This document shows, piece after piece, positions 17,191-26,018 of a DNA stretch of 64,000 nucleotides. Every line of letters starts with the position of its first letter. Position 1 is the first letter of the stretch. The translations under genes and the position numbers were made by a program. The DNA comes from an uncultured candidatus Porisulfidus sp. (GTDB lineage: Bacteria > Pseudomonadota > Gammaproteobacteria > Poriferisulfidales > Poriferisulfidaceae), in the NCBI GenBank assembly GCA_958431155.1, contig OY288106.1, positions 505,937-569,936 on the forward strand, written 5' to 3'. The notes beneath the pieces were generated by a model. The model did no database searches, was not told the DNA's origin, and was given only the letters and a program-made list of their open reading frames with translations.

Positions 17191-18120
17191 ATGAAGGTTT
17201 TTATTTTCGAGTACGTTTGCGGCGGGGGCTTTCAGGGCGACTCGCCGTCCCCGGACTTGCTTCGGCAGGGGCGCGAGATGCTGCAAGCGGCACTCGCGGA
17301 CTTTTCGCGTCTGCCGGATTCGGTGCAAGTTTATACCCTGATCGAAGAACGGTTCGCATTCGACTTGCCAGAAAGGGTGCAGGGCTGGAATCCCGATGGC
17401 CCGTGGCACGATGCCTGGCTGGACCTCGTTCGCCACTGCGATGCGATTTTGGTGATCGCTCCTGAAAGTGAAGGCCAGCTTGAGCGTCTGTGCGAGGAAG
17501 TATTGGACGAAGATCGGAAGAATCTGAATTGCTCGCTTGAGGCGATTCGTCTGGCCGCAGACAAATGGGCGCTCAACCGCCAGCTCCAGACGGCCGGCAT
17601 TCCCGCAGTAGATACGCGGGTGTGGGCCCCGCCGGAACCACTGCCTGAGCAAGGCGTGATCAAGCCCCGTTATGGGGCCGGCTGCGAGGAAACGTTCGTG
17701 CTGGGTGCAGAGCCCGGCTTGCTGGCTTTGGACCCTGAGGATCCGTGGGTGTGGCAGCCCTGGGTTCCCGGAGAGGCAGTCAGCCTGAGCCTGTTGGCCG
17801 GGGAAGGCGAAGTGGAAGTCCTGTCCTGCAATAGAATTCATTGCAAGAACCAGGAGGGGCAACTGCATGTACAAAGGATTGAAACCGGTGGACTCGATGG
17901 GAACCCGCGATTCAGGGGGACGGCACAGGTTGTGGCCTCCCAGATCATGGCCGCGGTGCCGGGGCTGCGGGGCTACATTGGCGTGGACGGAATGTGGCAG
18001 GGGGATTCGCTGACCGTGCTGGAGATCAATCCGCGCCTGACCCTGACGTATGCCGGATTGTCGGTGCCGCTCGCCGAGCGGATGCTCCGGCTCTTTGACT
18101 GTGCGGGGATTCCGGCATGA
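17191..18120 (+). CDS. ATP-grasp ligase, probable tyramine-L-glutamate ligase (MfnD-like)
   Basis: Archaeal MfnD joins glutamate to tyramine, giving gamma-glutamyltyramine for methanofuran. The 309-residue protein starts with FIFEYVCGGG, typical of this ATP-grasp group. It contains VIKPRYGAGCEET (nucleotide-binding loop, about residue 155) and ends with the metal-binding LEINPRLT (about 275). The ATG at 17191 fits the conserved start; upstream in-frame ATGs at 17158, 17173 and 17185 would overlap the divergent HisA-like gene. Its stop overlaps the next start (ATGA), so the genes are coupled. Assignment to MfnD rests on motifs and context; another ATP-grasp substrate is possible. Confidence 0.72.
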   Translation: MKVFIFEYVCGGGFQGDSPSPDLLRQGREMLQAALADFSRLPDSVQVYTLIEERFAFDLPERVQGWNPDGPWHDAWLDLVRHCDAILVIAPESEGQLERLCEEVLDEDRKNLNCSLEAIRLAADKWALNRQLQTAGIPAVDTRVWAPPEPLPEQGVIKPRYGAGCEETFVLGAEPGLLALDPEDPWVWQPWVPGEAVSLSLLAGEGEVEVLSCNRIHCKNQEGQLHVQRIETGGLDGNPRFRGTAQVVASQIMAAVPGLRGYIGVDGMWQGDSLTVLEINPRLTLTYAGLSVPLAERMLRLFDCAGIPA

Positions 18121-19157
18121 ACGATGTAATGGGCTGGGACATCGGGGGCGCCCACGTCAAGGCGGTGCAGGTGGATGAGAGCGGGCGGGCTCTGCAGGCC
18201 TGGCACCGGATGGTGCCGCTGTGGAAAGGCCTGGACCGTTTCGCGGAGGCGGTGGGCGGAATCCGCGAGGAGGCAGGCGGACAGGGTTTGCGGCACGCCG
18301 TCACGATGACGGGGGAGTTGGCGGACATCTTCCCGACGCGCGCTGAAGGAGTGCGCCGAATCGTCCATTGCCTCGCGCAGGTTTTGTCTGGCGATGCCCT
18401 TTCTTATTTCTCGACTGGTTCGGAGTTCGTCGAGGATCCAGTACGGCATGCGCACATGATTGGTTCCATGAACTGGTATGCCTCGGCACGGCTGATCGCG
18501 CGCTTCGTCGGGCAGGGTGTGTTCGTGGATATTGGAAGCACCACGACGGACTTGGTTCGGATTCGGGGGCACCAAGCGGTGGCGACCGGGTTCAGCGATG
18601 CGGAACGCTTGGCCTACCAGGAACTCCTGTACACCGGCGTGGCCCGGACGCCACTGATGAGCCTGGCGGCTCAAATAGAAGTGGGAGGGACTCCCTGCAA
18701 CCTGATGGCAGAGCATTTTGCGACTACCGCGGATGTCTACAACCTGCTCGGGCAATTGCCGGACAATCTGTACCCCTTCGACACGGCGGACGGCACCGGA
18801 TGCTCCGAGTTCGAGTCGGCCCGACGGATCGCCCGGATGATTGGGTGGGACTGCGAAGAGGGCGCGAATCTGGACGAATGGATTCGACTGGCACGGATTT
18901 TCGCCGACCTGCAGCAGAGCCGGATCCTGGAAAGCCTGCGTGTGCACGTATCCGAGGGTTCGTCGGGAGTACTGGTCGGTGCGGGCACCGGGCGATTTTT
19001 GCTGCCATCGCTTGCTGACCGCTGCGGCCTGGTGTACCAGGACGTCGATGTCCTGCTCAAGTCCCGCGTTGCCACGAAAGGAACCTTCACCTTGGCGGAC
19101 TGCTTGCCGGCCTATTCCGTTGCCGAGTTGTACCGGCTCGAACATGCGTCTCGTTGA
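18117..19157 (+). CDS. H4MPT-linked C1 pathway protein, MfnF-like (ASKHA/hydantoinase fold)
   Basis: A 346-residue protein of the hydantoinase A/ASKHA fold. The N-terminal phosphate loop is GWDIGGAHVKAVQ (residues 5-17) and the second is FVDIGSTTTDLV (about 138-149). A C-terminal GAGTGRFLLP (about 287) completes the nucleotide site. This matches the family named probable H4MPT-linked C1 transfer pathway protein. Its methanogen member MfnF joins the aminomethylfuran diphosphate to gamma-glutamyltyramine in methanofuran synthesis. It is coupled to the mfnD-like gene (ATGA) and overlaps pabB by 14 bases, forming a tight operon. Confidence 0.8.
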   Translation: MNDVMGWDIGGAHVKAVQVDESGRALQAWHRMVPLWKGLDRFAEAVGGIREEAGGQGLRHAVTMTGELADIFPTRAEGVRRIVHCLAQVLSGDALSYFSTGSEFVEDPVRHAHMIGSMNWYASARLIARFVGQGVFVDIGSTTTDLVRIRGHQAVATGFSDAERLAYQELLYTGVARTPLMSLAAQIEVGGTPCNLMAEHFATTADVYNLLGQLPDNLYPFDTADGTGCSEFESARRIARMIGWDCEEGANLDEWIRLARIFADLQQSRILESLRVHVSEGSSGVLVGAGTGRFLLPSLADRCGLVYQDVDVLLKSRVATKGTFTLADCLPAYSVAELYRLEHASR

Positions 19158-20502
19158 GTTGCCGTGGCAGGCGGATCCGACACGCCGCTTCAGTAGGTTT
19201 GCCGACCGGCCTTGGGCGGTTTTACTGGACAGTTGCCATGACCAGAGCGGCCAAGGCCGCTTTGATATTTTTTCGGCTGAGCCGTACGCGACTTTCGAGT
19301 GTACTGGCCGGCAGGCGGTTTTGACGCGGGGAGGCGAGAGGCAGGTCCTGCGCGGCAACCCCTTCCGCCTGCTCACCGAACTGCTCGGGCCGCCGGCAGA
19401 GGGAGACGCGCGGATTCCCTTCTGCGGTGGTGCGATCGGCTACCTGTCTTACGAGTTTGGCCGGGCGTGCGTCAGCCTAACCTCCCCTCGGACTGGCATG
19501 CCGGATTATCCGGAGTTGGCGGTAGGCTTGTATGACTGGTCGGTCGTCAGCGACCATCAGGAACAGCGCTGCTATCTGGCGACGCACGACCGCATTCCCG
19601 CGACCCGGCTCGTCTGGGAGGACTTGTGCGGCCGGCTGCTCGACGAGCCTTCTGCCCGGGAGTACCCGTACCGGGTGCTGGAGTCGCTGCATTCGGATTT
19701 CACGCAAGAGACCTATGCGGAAGCGTTTCAGGCTGTCCGAAACTACATCGAAGCGGGTGATTGCTACCAAGTCAACTTGGCGCAGCGTTTTTCAGCACCG
19801 AGCGAAGGCCGGCTATGGACGGCCTACCGATACAGCCGGACGATTAATCCGGCGCCTTTCTCCGCCTACTTCAACCATCCGGAACTTGAAATCGCCAGCG
19901 CCTCTCCGGAACGGTTCCTGGAGGTCACTGGCGGGCGAGTCGAGACCCGCCCCATTAAGGGGACGGCCCGCCGCATTCCCGGACAGGAAGAGCAGCAGCG
20001 CAATGAACTGAGGGAGAGCATGAAGGACCGCGCTGAGAATCTGATGATTGTGGATCTGTTGCGCAATGACCTGAGCAAGAACTGTGCATCGGGGACGGTC
20101 AAGGTGCCGGAACTGTTCAAGGTCGAGAGCTTCGCCACGGTGCACCACTTGATCAGCACAGTAACGGGGATGTTGCACGAGGGCCGGACGGCGTTGGATC
20201 TTCTTGAGGGGTGTTTCCCCGGAGGGTCGATCACCGGAGCCCCGAAACGCCGGGCCATGGAAATCATCGAGGAGTTGGAGCCGAGGCCGAGAGGCGTGTA
20301 TTGCGGCAGCCTCGCCTACGTTGGCTTCGACGGGAACATGGACAGCAGCGTTGCGATCCGCACGATGGTGCAGGCGGCAGGGGAGACCAGCCTGTATGCG
20401 GGCGGTGGGCTGACGCATGGATCGCAAATGGACTCGGAGTACCAGGAATGTTTGGATAAGGCCGCGGCCATGCGGGAGGCTCTGGAAAGATACAGGGCGT
20501 GA
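19144..20502 (+). CDS. pabB: Aminodeoxychorismate synthase component I (PabB)
   Basis: PabB converts chorismate plus ammonia to 4-amino-4-deoxychorismate on the way to p-aminobenzoate. The 452-residue chorismate-binding protein has the signature PIKGTARR near residue 266. The Lys marks PabB, since anthranilate synthase has Ala there. It also has SGTVKVPELFKVESFATVHH, the PGGSITGAPKRRA loop near 359 and AGGGLTHGS near the end. No PabA glutaminase domain is fused or adjacent. p-Aminobenzoate serves folate and also tetrahydromethanopterin, and the overlap with the mfnF-like gene argues for the latter link. The ATG at 19144 lies inside the previous gene. Confidence 0.93.
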   Translation: MRLVELPWQADPTRRFSRFADRPWAVLLDSCHDQSGQGRFDIFSAEPYATFECTGRQAVLTRGGERQVLRGNPFRLLTELLGPPAEGDARIPFCGGAIGYLSYEFGRACVSLTSPRTGMPDYPELAVGLYDWSVVSDHQEQRCYLATHDRIPATRLVWEDLCGRLLDEPSAREYPYRVLESLHSDFTQETYAEAFQAVRNYIEAGDCYQVNLAQRFSAPSEGRLWTAYRYSRTINPAPFSAYFNHPELEIASASPERFLEVTGGRVETRPIKGTARRIPGQEEQQRNELRESMKDRAENLMIVDLLRNDLSKNCASGTVKVPELFKVESFATVHHLISTVTGMLHEGRTALDLLEGCFPGGSITGAPKRRAMEIIEELEPRPRGVYCGSLAYVGFDGNMDSSVAIRTMVQAAGETSLYAGGGLTHGSQMDSEYQECLDKAAAMREALERYRA

Positions 20503-20568
20503 AGGGACTAAGGGGGGGAAAGAGAAATCTATGTATGATAAGCACACTTGATGCTTGCGGGGCTTATC

Positions 20569-23487
20569 ATGCGTCTTACTAAACTTTTTGTTGTTCCCAG
20601 TTGTTTCCTGGCTGCGGTTTTCTGTGGCAATACCTTAGTTTTGGCTGAGGAGGAAGAGGCGGAGAAGATCACTGTTGTCGGTACTCGTAGCCACGAGCGG
20701 TCGGCAGCCGACTTGGCGGTTCCGGTGGATACGCTTGATTCCACCTCGCTACTCCGACAAGGCGCGTCACGGATGGAGGACATGCTGTCCCGGATAGCGC
20801 CGTCGTTCACCGTGGCCTTGGAGCCGATCGGCGATGCGGCGACCTTGGTACGACCTGCCAACATGCGCGGCCTCCCGCCGGATTCGACGTTGGTCTTGGT
20901 CAACGGCAAGCGCCGTCACCGATCCTCGGTCATCACGTTCTTGGGCAACGGCCTGAACGACGGGTCGCATGGGGCCGACCTTTCGGCCATTCCCGCCATC
21001 GCTCTTGACCGGGTGGAGATTCTGCGCGACAACGCAGGGGCGCAGTATGGATCCGACGCGGTCGCCGGAATCATAAACTTCGTATTGAAAGAGGATTCCG
21101 AAGGAGGAAGCCTGGATGTCCGTTGGGGCCAGTACTACTACGGCGACGGCGAGAACATCACGATAGCCGGCAATGTCGGCCTGCCACTGACGGAAAATGG
21201 ATTTCTGAACCTCAGCGCGGAGTACAACGAAGCCGATCCGACCAGTCGCAGCTCGCAGAGCGATCGATCGAACTATCTGATCAACGCGGGCAACCCGCAC
21301 GTGCGAATGCCTGCGGCAATGGTCTGGGGGGCTCCGGACATCAAGGACAACTACAAGCTATTCGCAAATGCCGCCATCGGGCTGGGCGATCTGCATGAGG
21401 CCTATGCGTTTGGCAATTACGCCGAACGTACCGTGGAGGGCGGGTTTTATTACCGTAGTCCTCGGCGGCGCACCGGGATTTTCGCGGGCGATGTGACCCG
21501 TCCCGATGCCATCTCGGACGAGCAGCGGGACTCCCTCGTGATCGACCAGATGCCTTGGGAAACCCTTCCCAGTGGGTGCGTGGCGCCTACCCTGGAGGAT
21601 TCGGCCCAGGGCTTGGTGGAGAGGGAGGACCTAAATGCTCCTGGGAGTGAGCGATGCTACGCCTTCAACCTCAGGTTCCCGGCCGGTTTCACGCCGCAAT
21701 TCGGCGGCGATGTCGAGGATACGAGTATTGCGTTCGGTATTCGCGGAGAATTGGCGGAAGACTTCACCTACGATTTCAGTGGCGTGTATGGCCGACACGA
21801 AGTCGATCACTTCATCAAGAACACGATCAATCCGCAGCTGGCGGCGCAGGAGAACGACATTCCGACTTCATACAACCCGGGCGGCTACGTTGAGACCGAC
21901 TACACGTTCAATCTCGACTTCACGACGCAAGTCGATGTTGATGCCTTCTATTCTCCATTACATGTCGGATTCGGCGTGGAATACCGGGAGGAGGAATTCG
22001 AGACGAAACGCGGCGAGCTTAATTCCTGGTTCATCGATTACTACTCAACTGACTTGAACGAGGATGGTGATGCTACTACTAGCGATGTCGGCGAATTCGA
22101 AGAGCCGGCAAACCTGGCGTCGATGACCTGCGAGGAATATCAGGACTACAGTGCCCGGACAGACCTGGTGACGAAGTATCAGGCCTTGGGGGTCGGCTCC
22201 AATGGCTTTACCGGATTTCCGCCCTGCGCGGAAGGCAAGGAAGACCGTTCCAGTATCGGGGCCTACATCGACTTCGAGTCGGACGTGACAGAAAACTTGC
22301 TGCTGGGCTTGGCGGTCCGGCATGAAGATCCAGAAGAATTCGACTCGACCTTGGACAGCAAGTTCTCTGCTCGGCTCCAGGCGACGGAAGATCTCGCCCT
22401 GCGGGGTTCGGTCGGCACTGGCTTCCGGGTGCCGACGGTGGGTCAGGCGAATGTGCAGAACGTCACGACGGGCATTTCGGAAGGACAGCTGATCGACCAG
22501 CTCACACTGCCCCCGACGCACGTATTGTTGCAAGGGGTCGCCGAGCCGCTGGATGCGGAGGAATCGACCAGTTTCGGGTTGGGTGCCGTCATCAATGTTG
22601 GCGGCTTTGACCTGACCATCGACTACTACCACATCGAGGTCGACGATCGGATCGGATCCACCTCCAAGGAGCCGATTGATTGCTTGCTGATGAGGAAAGT
22701 CGGTGCAACAGGGGACTGCGTCAGTCTCCCCGAAAGTAAAAGTACAAATTTTGATGGCATGAACGACGAAAAAAAAGCACAGATGTCAGAAGATGCATCT
22801 ACCGTGATGGCAAGTGGCGCGTCCCGCAAATTCAGTCATGTCCTGGACTCAGTGGTTGACGATGACCCAACGGCACTGAGCGGCGACGAAAGGGACCTGT
22901 TGGAAAAGGCGTTAACGGAAAGAGAGGCGTTGCGCTCCGAGGTGCCGGCCATCGACGCCATCGGCGAGGCGAAATATTTTGCCAACGACTTTGACACGAC
23001 CACCGAAGGGATCGATGTCGTGGCGACCTATCCGATGGAATTCCTGGACGGGCTGACTACGCTGACCCTCGCGGCGAACTGGAACCGGACGAAAGTTGAC
23101 AAGTTCAATCCCCGAACCATTGACGCCAAAAAGAAACACATCATCGAAGACGGGCGGCCGAAAGTCCGCTGGACCTTTACAGCCGACCACGAATCCGGCC
23201 CGTGGCAGATCCTGGGCCGCTTGCGCTACTACGGAGCTCATGTGGATTACGCGGGGGCGGGTCTGGACAACGACATGATGAAGGCCGAAGCCCGTACACT
23301 CGTGGACTTTGAGGCGGCGTATCATTTCACGGACAACTTCGCTTTGGCTTTCGGTGCAGAGAACCTGTTTGACAACGAACCGACGCGACACAAGTTTGAA
23401 GGATTCTACGGGAACCGCTACCCCGAATCCACGCCGTTCGATTTCAATGGCGGATTCTATTACGCCAAGGCCATGCTGAACTTCTAA
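20569..23487 (+). CDS. TonB-dependent outer-membrane receptor
   Basis: A 972-residue receptor for energy-dependent uptake across the outer membrane; the substrate is not evident. It has a signal peptide (residues 1-27), a TonB-box-like EKITVVGTR, and a plug domain with LRDNAGAQYGSDAVAGIINF (about residues 149-168). A 22-stranded-type barrel follows, ending in Phe (AKAMLNF). The ATG at 20569 was chosen because it starts directly at the signal peptide; TTG 20548 and ATG 20551 are alternatives. Residues about 724-805 form a charged, helix-like insertion of lower GC. It follows the C1-cofactor operon by 66 bases on the same strand. Confidence 0.88.
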   Translation: MRLTKLFVVPSCFLAAVFCGNTLVLAEEEEAEKITVVGTRSHERSAADLAVPVDTLDSTSLLRQGASRMEDMLSRIAPSFTVALEPIGDAATLVRPANMRGLPPDSTLVLVNGKRRHRSSVITFLGNGLNDGSHGADLSAIPAIALDRVEILRDNAGAQYGSDAVAGIINFVLKEDSEGGSLDVRWGQYYYGDGENITIAGNVGLPLTENGFLNLSAEYNEADPTSRSSQSDRSNYLINAGNPHVRMPAAMVWGAPDIKDNYKLFANAAIGLGDLHEAYAFGNYAERTVEGGFYYRSPRRRTGIFAGDVTRPDAISDEQRDSLVIDQMPWETLPSGCVAPTLEDSAQGLVEREDLNAPGSERCYAFNLRFPAGFTPQFGGDVEDTSIAFGIRGELAEDFTYDFSGVYGRHEVDHFIKNTINPQLAAQENDIPTSYNPGGYVETDYTFNLDFTTQVDVDAFYSPLHVGFGVEYREEEFETKRGELNSWFIDYYSTDLNEDGDATTSDVGEFEEPANLASMTCEEYQDYSARTDLVTKYQALGVGSNGFTGFPPCAEGKEDRSSIGAYIDFESDVTENLLLGLAVRHEDPEEFDSTLDSKFSARLQATEDLALRGSVGTGFRVPTVGQANVQNVTTGISEGQLIDQLTLPPTHVLLQGVAEPLDAEESTSFGLGAVINVGGFDLTIDYYHIEVDDRIGSTSKEPIDCLLMRKVGATGDCVSLPESKSTNFDGMNDEKKAQMSEDASTVMASGASRKFSHVLDSVVDDDPTALSGDERDLLEKALTEREALRSEVPAIDAIGEAKYFANDFDTTTEGIDVVATYPMEFLDGLTTLTLAANWNRTKVDKFNPRTIDAKKKHIIEDGRPKVRWTFTADHESGPWQILGRLRYYGAHVDYAGAGLDNDMMKAEARTLVDFEAAYHFTDNFALAFGAENLFDNEPTRHKFEGFYGNRYPESTPFDFNGGFYYAKAMLNF

Positions 23488-23528
23488 GTTTTGCAGACCC
23501 GCGCTTTCAGGCGGAATTGAGTGATATG

Positions 23529-23563
23529 TCGGGCGCAACCATCAGGTTGTGCCCGATCCTTTT
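23529..23563 (+). terminator. Intrinsic terminator after the TonB receptor
   Basis: A 12-base-pair stem with one G-T wobble (23529-23540 with 23545-23556), a loop of ATCA and the tail TCCTTTT. It lies 41 bases after the receptor gene and before the convergent AI-2E-family gene. Confidence 0.8.
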
Positions 23564-23635
23564 GGGGCCTTGTTGAGTGGCCTACGGATTCGTAGGCGAC
23601 TGATTCTATAAGTCTCTAGGCCGACAGGCGATGGT

Positions 23636-24661
23636 TCAGGCGCGGCTGTCCGGTTCCTTTGCGGGGCCCAGCAGGATGGCCGCGCTCCGGGTATTGGGGC
23701 TGGATTCCAGCCCCAGTTTGATGATGACGGTCAACGGGATCGACAGCAGCATGCCGACCGGCCCGAGCAGCCAACCCCAGAACACCAAGGAAAGAAACAC
23801 CACCAGCACCGACAGGCCCAGGCGCCGGCCCATCAGGTGCGCCTCGAGAATCTGGCCGACGACCGTATTGATGACGACATAGCCGAGAATGACCGGAACC
23901 ATCATGGCGGGTCCGAGTTGCAGCCAGGCCAGCAGGACAGCCGGGATGGCGGCTAGGATGGAGCCGACATTGGGGATGTAGTTCAACAGGAAGGCGACGA
24001 GGCCCCACAGGATGGCATGGTCGAGGCCGAGCAGTGCCAGCCAACCGGCCACCAGCACGCCGGTCAGGAGGCTGGTCAGCGTTTTCGTGGCGAGGTAGCG
24101 GTTGACACTGTCTGTGAACTGGCTCAGATCAAAACCGGAATCCGAATTCTTGAAAGCTCGCTGGATCTTTTGCGGCAGTTCGAGAGCTTCCAGAAGAATG
24201 AATACGACCGCAAGCAGAATCAGCAAGGCATTGGTCAGCAGTGCGCCGAACCCGCTGAGCAGGTCCGCCACCAGGTTGAGGAAGAATGACGGGTCCAGAT
24301 AGGACGAAAGCCCGGCATCAACTTCGATCCAGCCATGTTGCGCAAGCCACTGCCCGACGTGCCCCACATGTTCGCGAAGCTGTTCGTAATAGGTTGGCAT
24401 GGTCTGGCGGAAGCCGGTGACGGAAGCCCCAATCAGGGCGGCGAATCCGATTCCGGCGGCAATCAGGCTGGCGATCACGGTCGCCAGTGCGAGCAGGTTG
24501 GGGAATCCGCGCCCCCGCAGCCATTTCATGGGCGGTTCGCATGCAATGGCGATGAAGACGGCGAGTAGGAAGGGAACGACAATCTCACGCGCCTGCTGCA
24601 GGGCTGCAGCCACGATGACGAGGCAGGTGACGGCCAGCAGGGTTTTGAGTGGTGCAGACAC
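23636..24661 (-). CDS. AI-2E family transporter (PerM/YdiK-like)
   Basis: A 341-residue inner-membrane protein of the AI-2E exporter family. Some members export autoinducer-2, while others move Na+/H+ or unknown solutes. It has the expected layout: two N-terminal helices (VVPFLLAVFIAIACEPP), a middle region with helices from about residue 60, and the family signature LNYIPNVGSILAAIPA (about residue 240). Paired C-terminal helices include a conserved AHLMGRRLGLSVLVVF stretch. GTG at 24661 gives a start just after the nhaA stop (11 bases), so the two are probably cotranscribed. No substrate can be assigned. Confidence 0.88.
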   Translation of the reverse strand: MSAPLKTLLAVTCLVIVAAALQQAREIVVPFLLAVFIAIACEPPMKWLRGRGFPNLLALATVIASLIAAGIGFAALIGASVTGFRQTMPTYYEQLREHVGHVGQWLAQHGWIEVDAGLSSYLDPSFFLNLVADLLSGFGALLTNALLILLAVVFILLEALELPQKIQRAFKNSDSGFDLSQFTDSVNRYLATKTLTSLLTGVLVAGWLALLGLDHAILWGLVAFLLNYIPNVGSILAAIPAVLLAWLQLGPAMMVPVILGYVVINTVVGQILEAHLMGRRLGLSVLVVFLSLVFWGWLLGPVGMLLSIPLTVIIKLGLESSPNTRSAAILLGPAKEPDSRA

Positions 24662-24672
24662 GGGGCGTCGCC

Positions 24673-25893
24673 CTACGGAGTGCTGAGAAGTTCGGGCTTG
24701 GGCTTGCCAAGCGTCGCTTTCAGGATGAAGAATCCGATCAACGCCGACAGTAGGGAACCGAGCACGATGCCGATCTTGTCTTCCACGATCAATGCAGGCA
24801 TATTGCCGTGCGCCAACGCGGAAACGAACAGGCTCATGGTGAACCCGATTCCACACAGGAAGGACATGCCGATAAATGCCGGCCATCGCACGCCGCTCGG
24901 GAGGGAGCCTAGCCCCAGCGCTAATCCCAGCGCGGCGAACAGGCAAATCCCGATAGGTTTGCCGACCAGCAATCCCAGCAGGACGCCGAGCGTGAGCGAG
25001 TCGCCCAGGTTGGAGAAGGTCGTGTCCAGCAGGTAGACCCCGGCGTTGCAGAAGGCGAAGATGGGCAGGATTCCGAAGGCCACCCAGCCGTGGAAGTGGT
25101 TTTCCAGTCGGGTCAGTGGCGAGTACTGGTAGTCATGCGGAACATGGGTCGGAATCGTGAATGCCAGCAGGATGCCGGCCATGGTGGCGTGGACTCCGGA
25201 CTTTAGGACGAAGTACCACAGGATTGCCCCCACCACGAGATAAGGGACGGAACTGTTGACCCGGAAGCGGTTGAATCCGATCAGGATCGCCAGGCACAGG
25301 GCGGTGTAGCGCAAGGCTTCCATCGACAGGTCTTCCGAGTAGTACAGGGCAATGATGAGTACGGCACCTAGATCGTCCAGAATGGCCAGAGCCAACAGGA
25401 ACACCTTGAGTCCAGACGGGACCCGCGTACCGAGCAACATCAGCACGCCGAGCGAAAATGCAATATCGGTTGCCGTGGGGATGGCCCACCCCCGCATGGC
25501 GATCGGATCTTGGTAATTGAGGCTGGTGAACAGCAAGGCGGGCACCAGCATGCCGCCGACGGCGGCAAGGGCCGGTAGAACAACGCGGTCAGGTGAGGAC
25601 AGGTGCCCCTCCATGAATTCGCGTTTGAGTTCCAGCCCGATGACGAAGAAGAAAATCGCCATCAGGAGGTCGTTGACCCAGAGCAGCACGGTCTTGTGCA
25701 GAGCGACAGGACCGAGCACCAGGGAAACCGGTGCATTTATGAAGCGTTCATACCACTCGTGTCCCGCGGTATTGGTCAGGATCATGGCGGCGGCGGCGGC
25801 GGCCACCAGCACGACGCTGCTGAAGGCTTCGGTCTTCCGGAAGTGATGCAGCGTTTCCCGGACGTACTCGAAGGCCGAGATCAGAATCTGCAT
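24673..25893 (-). CDS. nhaA: Na+/H+ antiporter NhaA
   Basis: NhaA exchanges two external protons for one internal sodium ion in the inner membrane. The 406-residue protein has the key acidic residues in AIPTATDIAFSLG (Asp near residue 137) and LAILDDLGAVLIIALYY (two Asp near 168), matching E. coli Asp133, Asp163 and Asp164. The ATG at 25893 was chosen because it matches the family N-terminus; the reading frame runs open much further upstream but overlaps leuS. The ribosome site is poor. It is divergent from leuS. Confidence 0.95.
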   Translation of the reverse strand: MQILISAFEYVRETLHHFRKTEAFSSVVLVAAAAAAMILTNTAGHEWYERFINAPVSLVLGPVALHKTVLLWVNDLLMAIFFFVIGLELKREFMEGHLSSPDRVVLPALAAVGGMLVPALLFTSLNYQDPIAMRGWAIPTATDIAFSLGVLMLLGTRVPSGLKVFLLALAILDDLGAVLIIALYYSEDLSMEALRYTALCLAILIGFNRFRVNSSVPYLVVGAILWYFVLKSGVHATMAGILLAFTIPTHVPHDYQYSPLTRLENHFHGWVAFGILPIFAFCNAGVYLLDTTFSNLGDSLTLGVLLGLLVGKPIGICLFAALGLALGLGSLPSGVRWPAFIGMSFLCGIGFTMSLFVSALAHGNMPALIVEDKIGIVLGSLLSALIGFFILKATLGKPKPELLSTP

Positions 25894-26018
25894 GGAAGTC
25901 TTCGGAGGGAAAATTTCGTGAATATGTCCCGTTATTGTAACTGTCCGCGTGCAGAGGAAAAGGATGCCCGGTGGTAACATGCGGGCCAAAGACTTTTCCG
26001 GATGCTCCGTCTTTTCAC

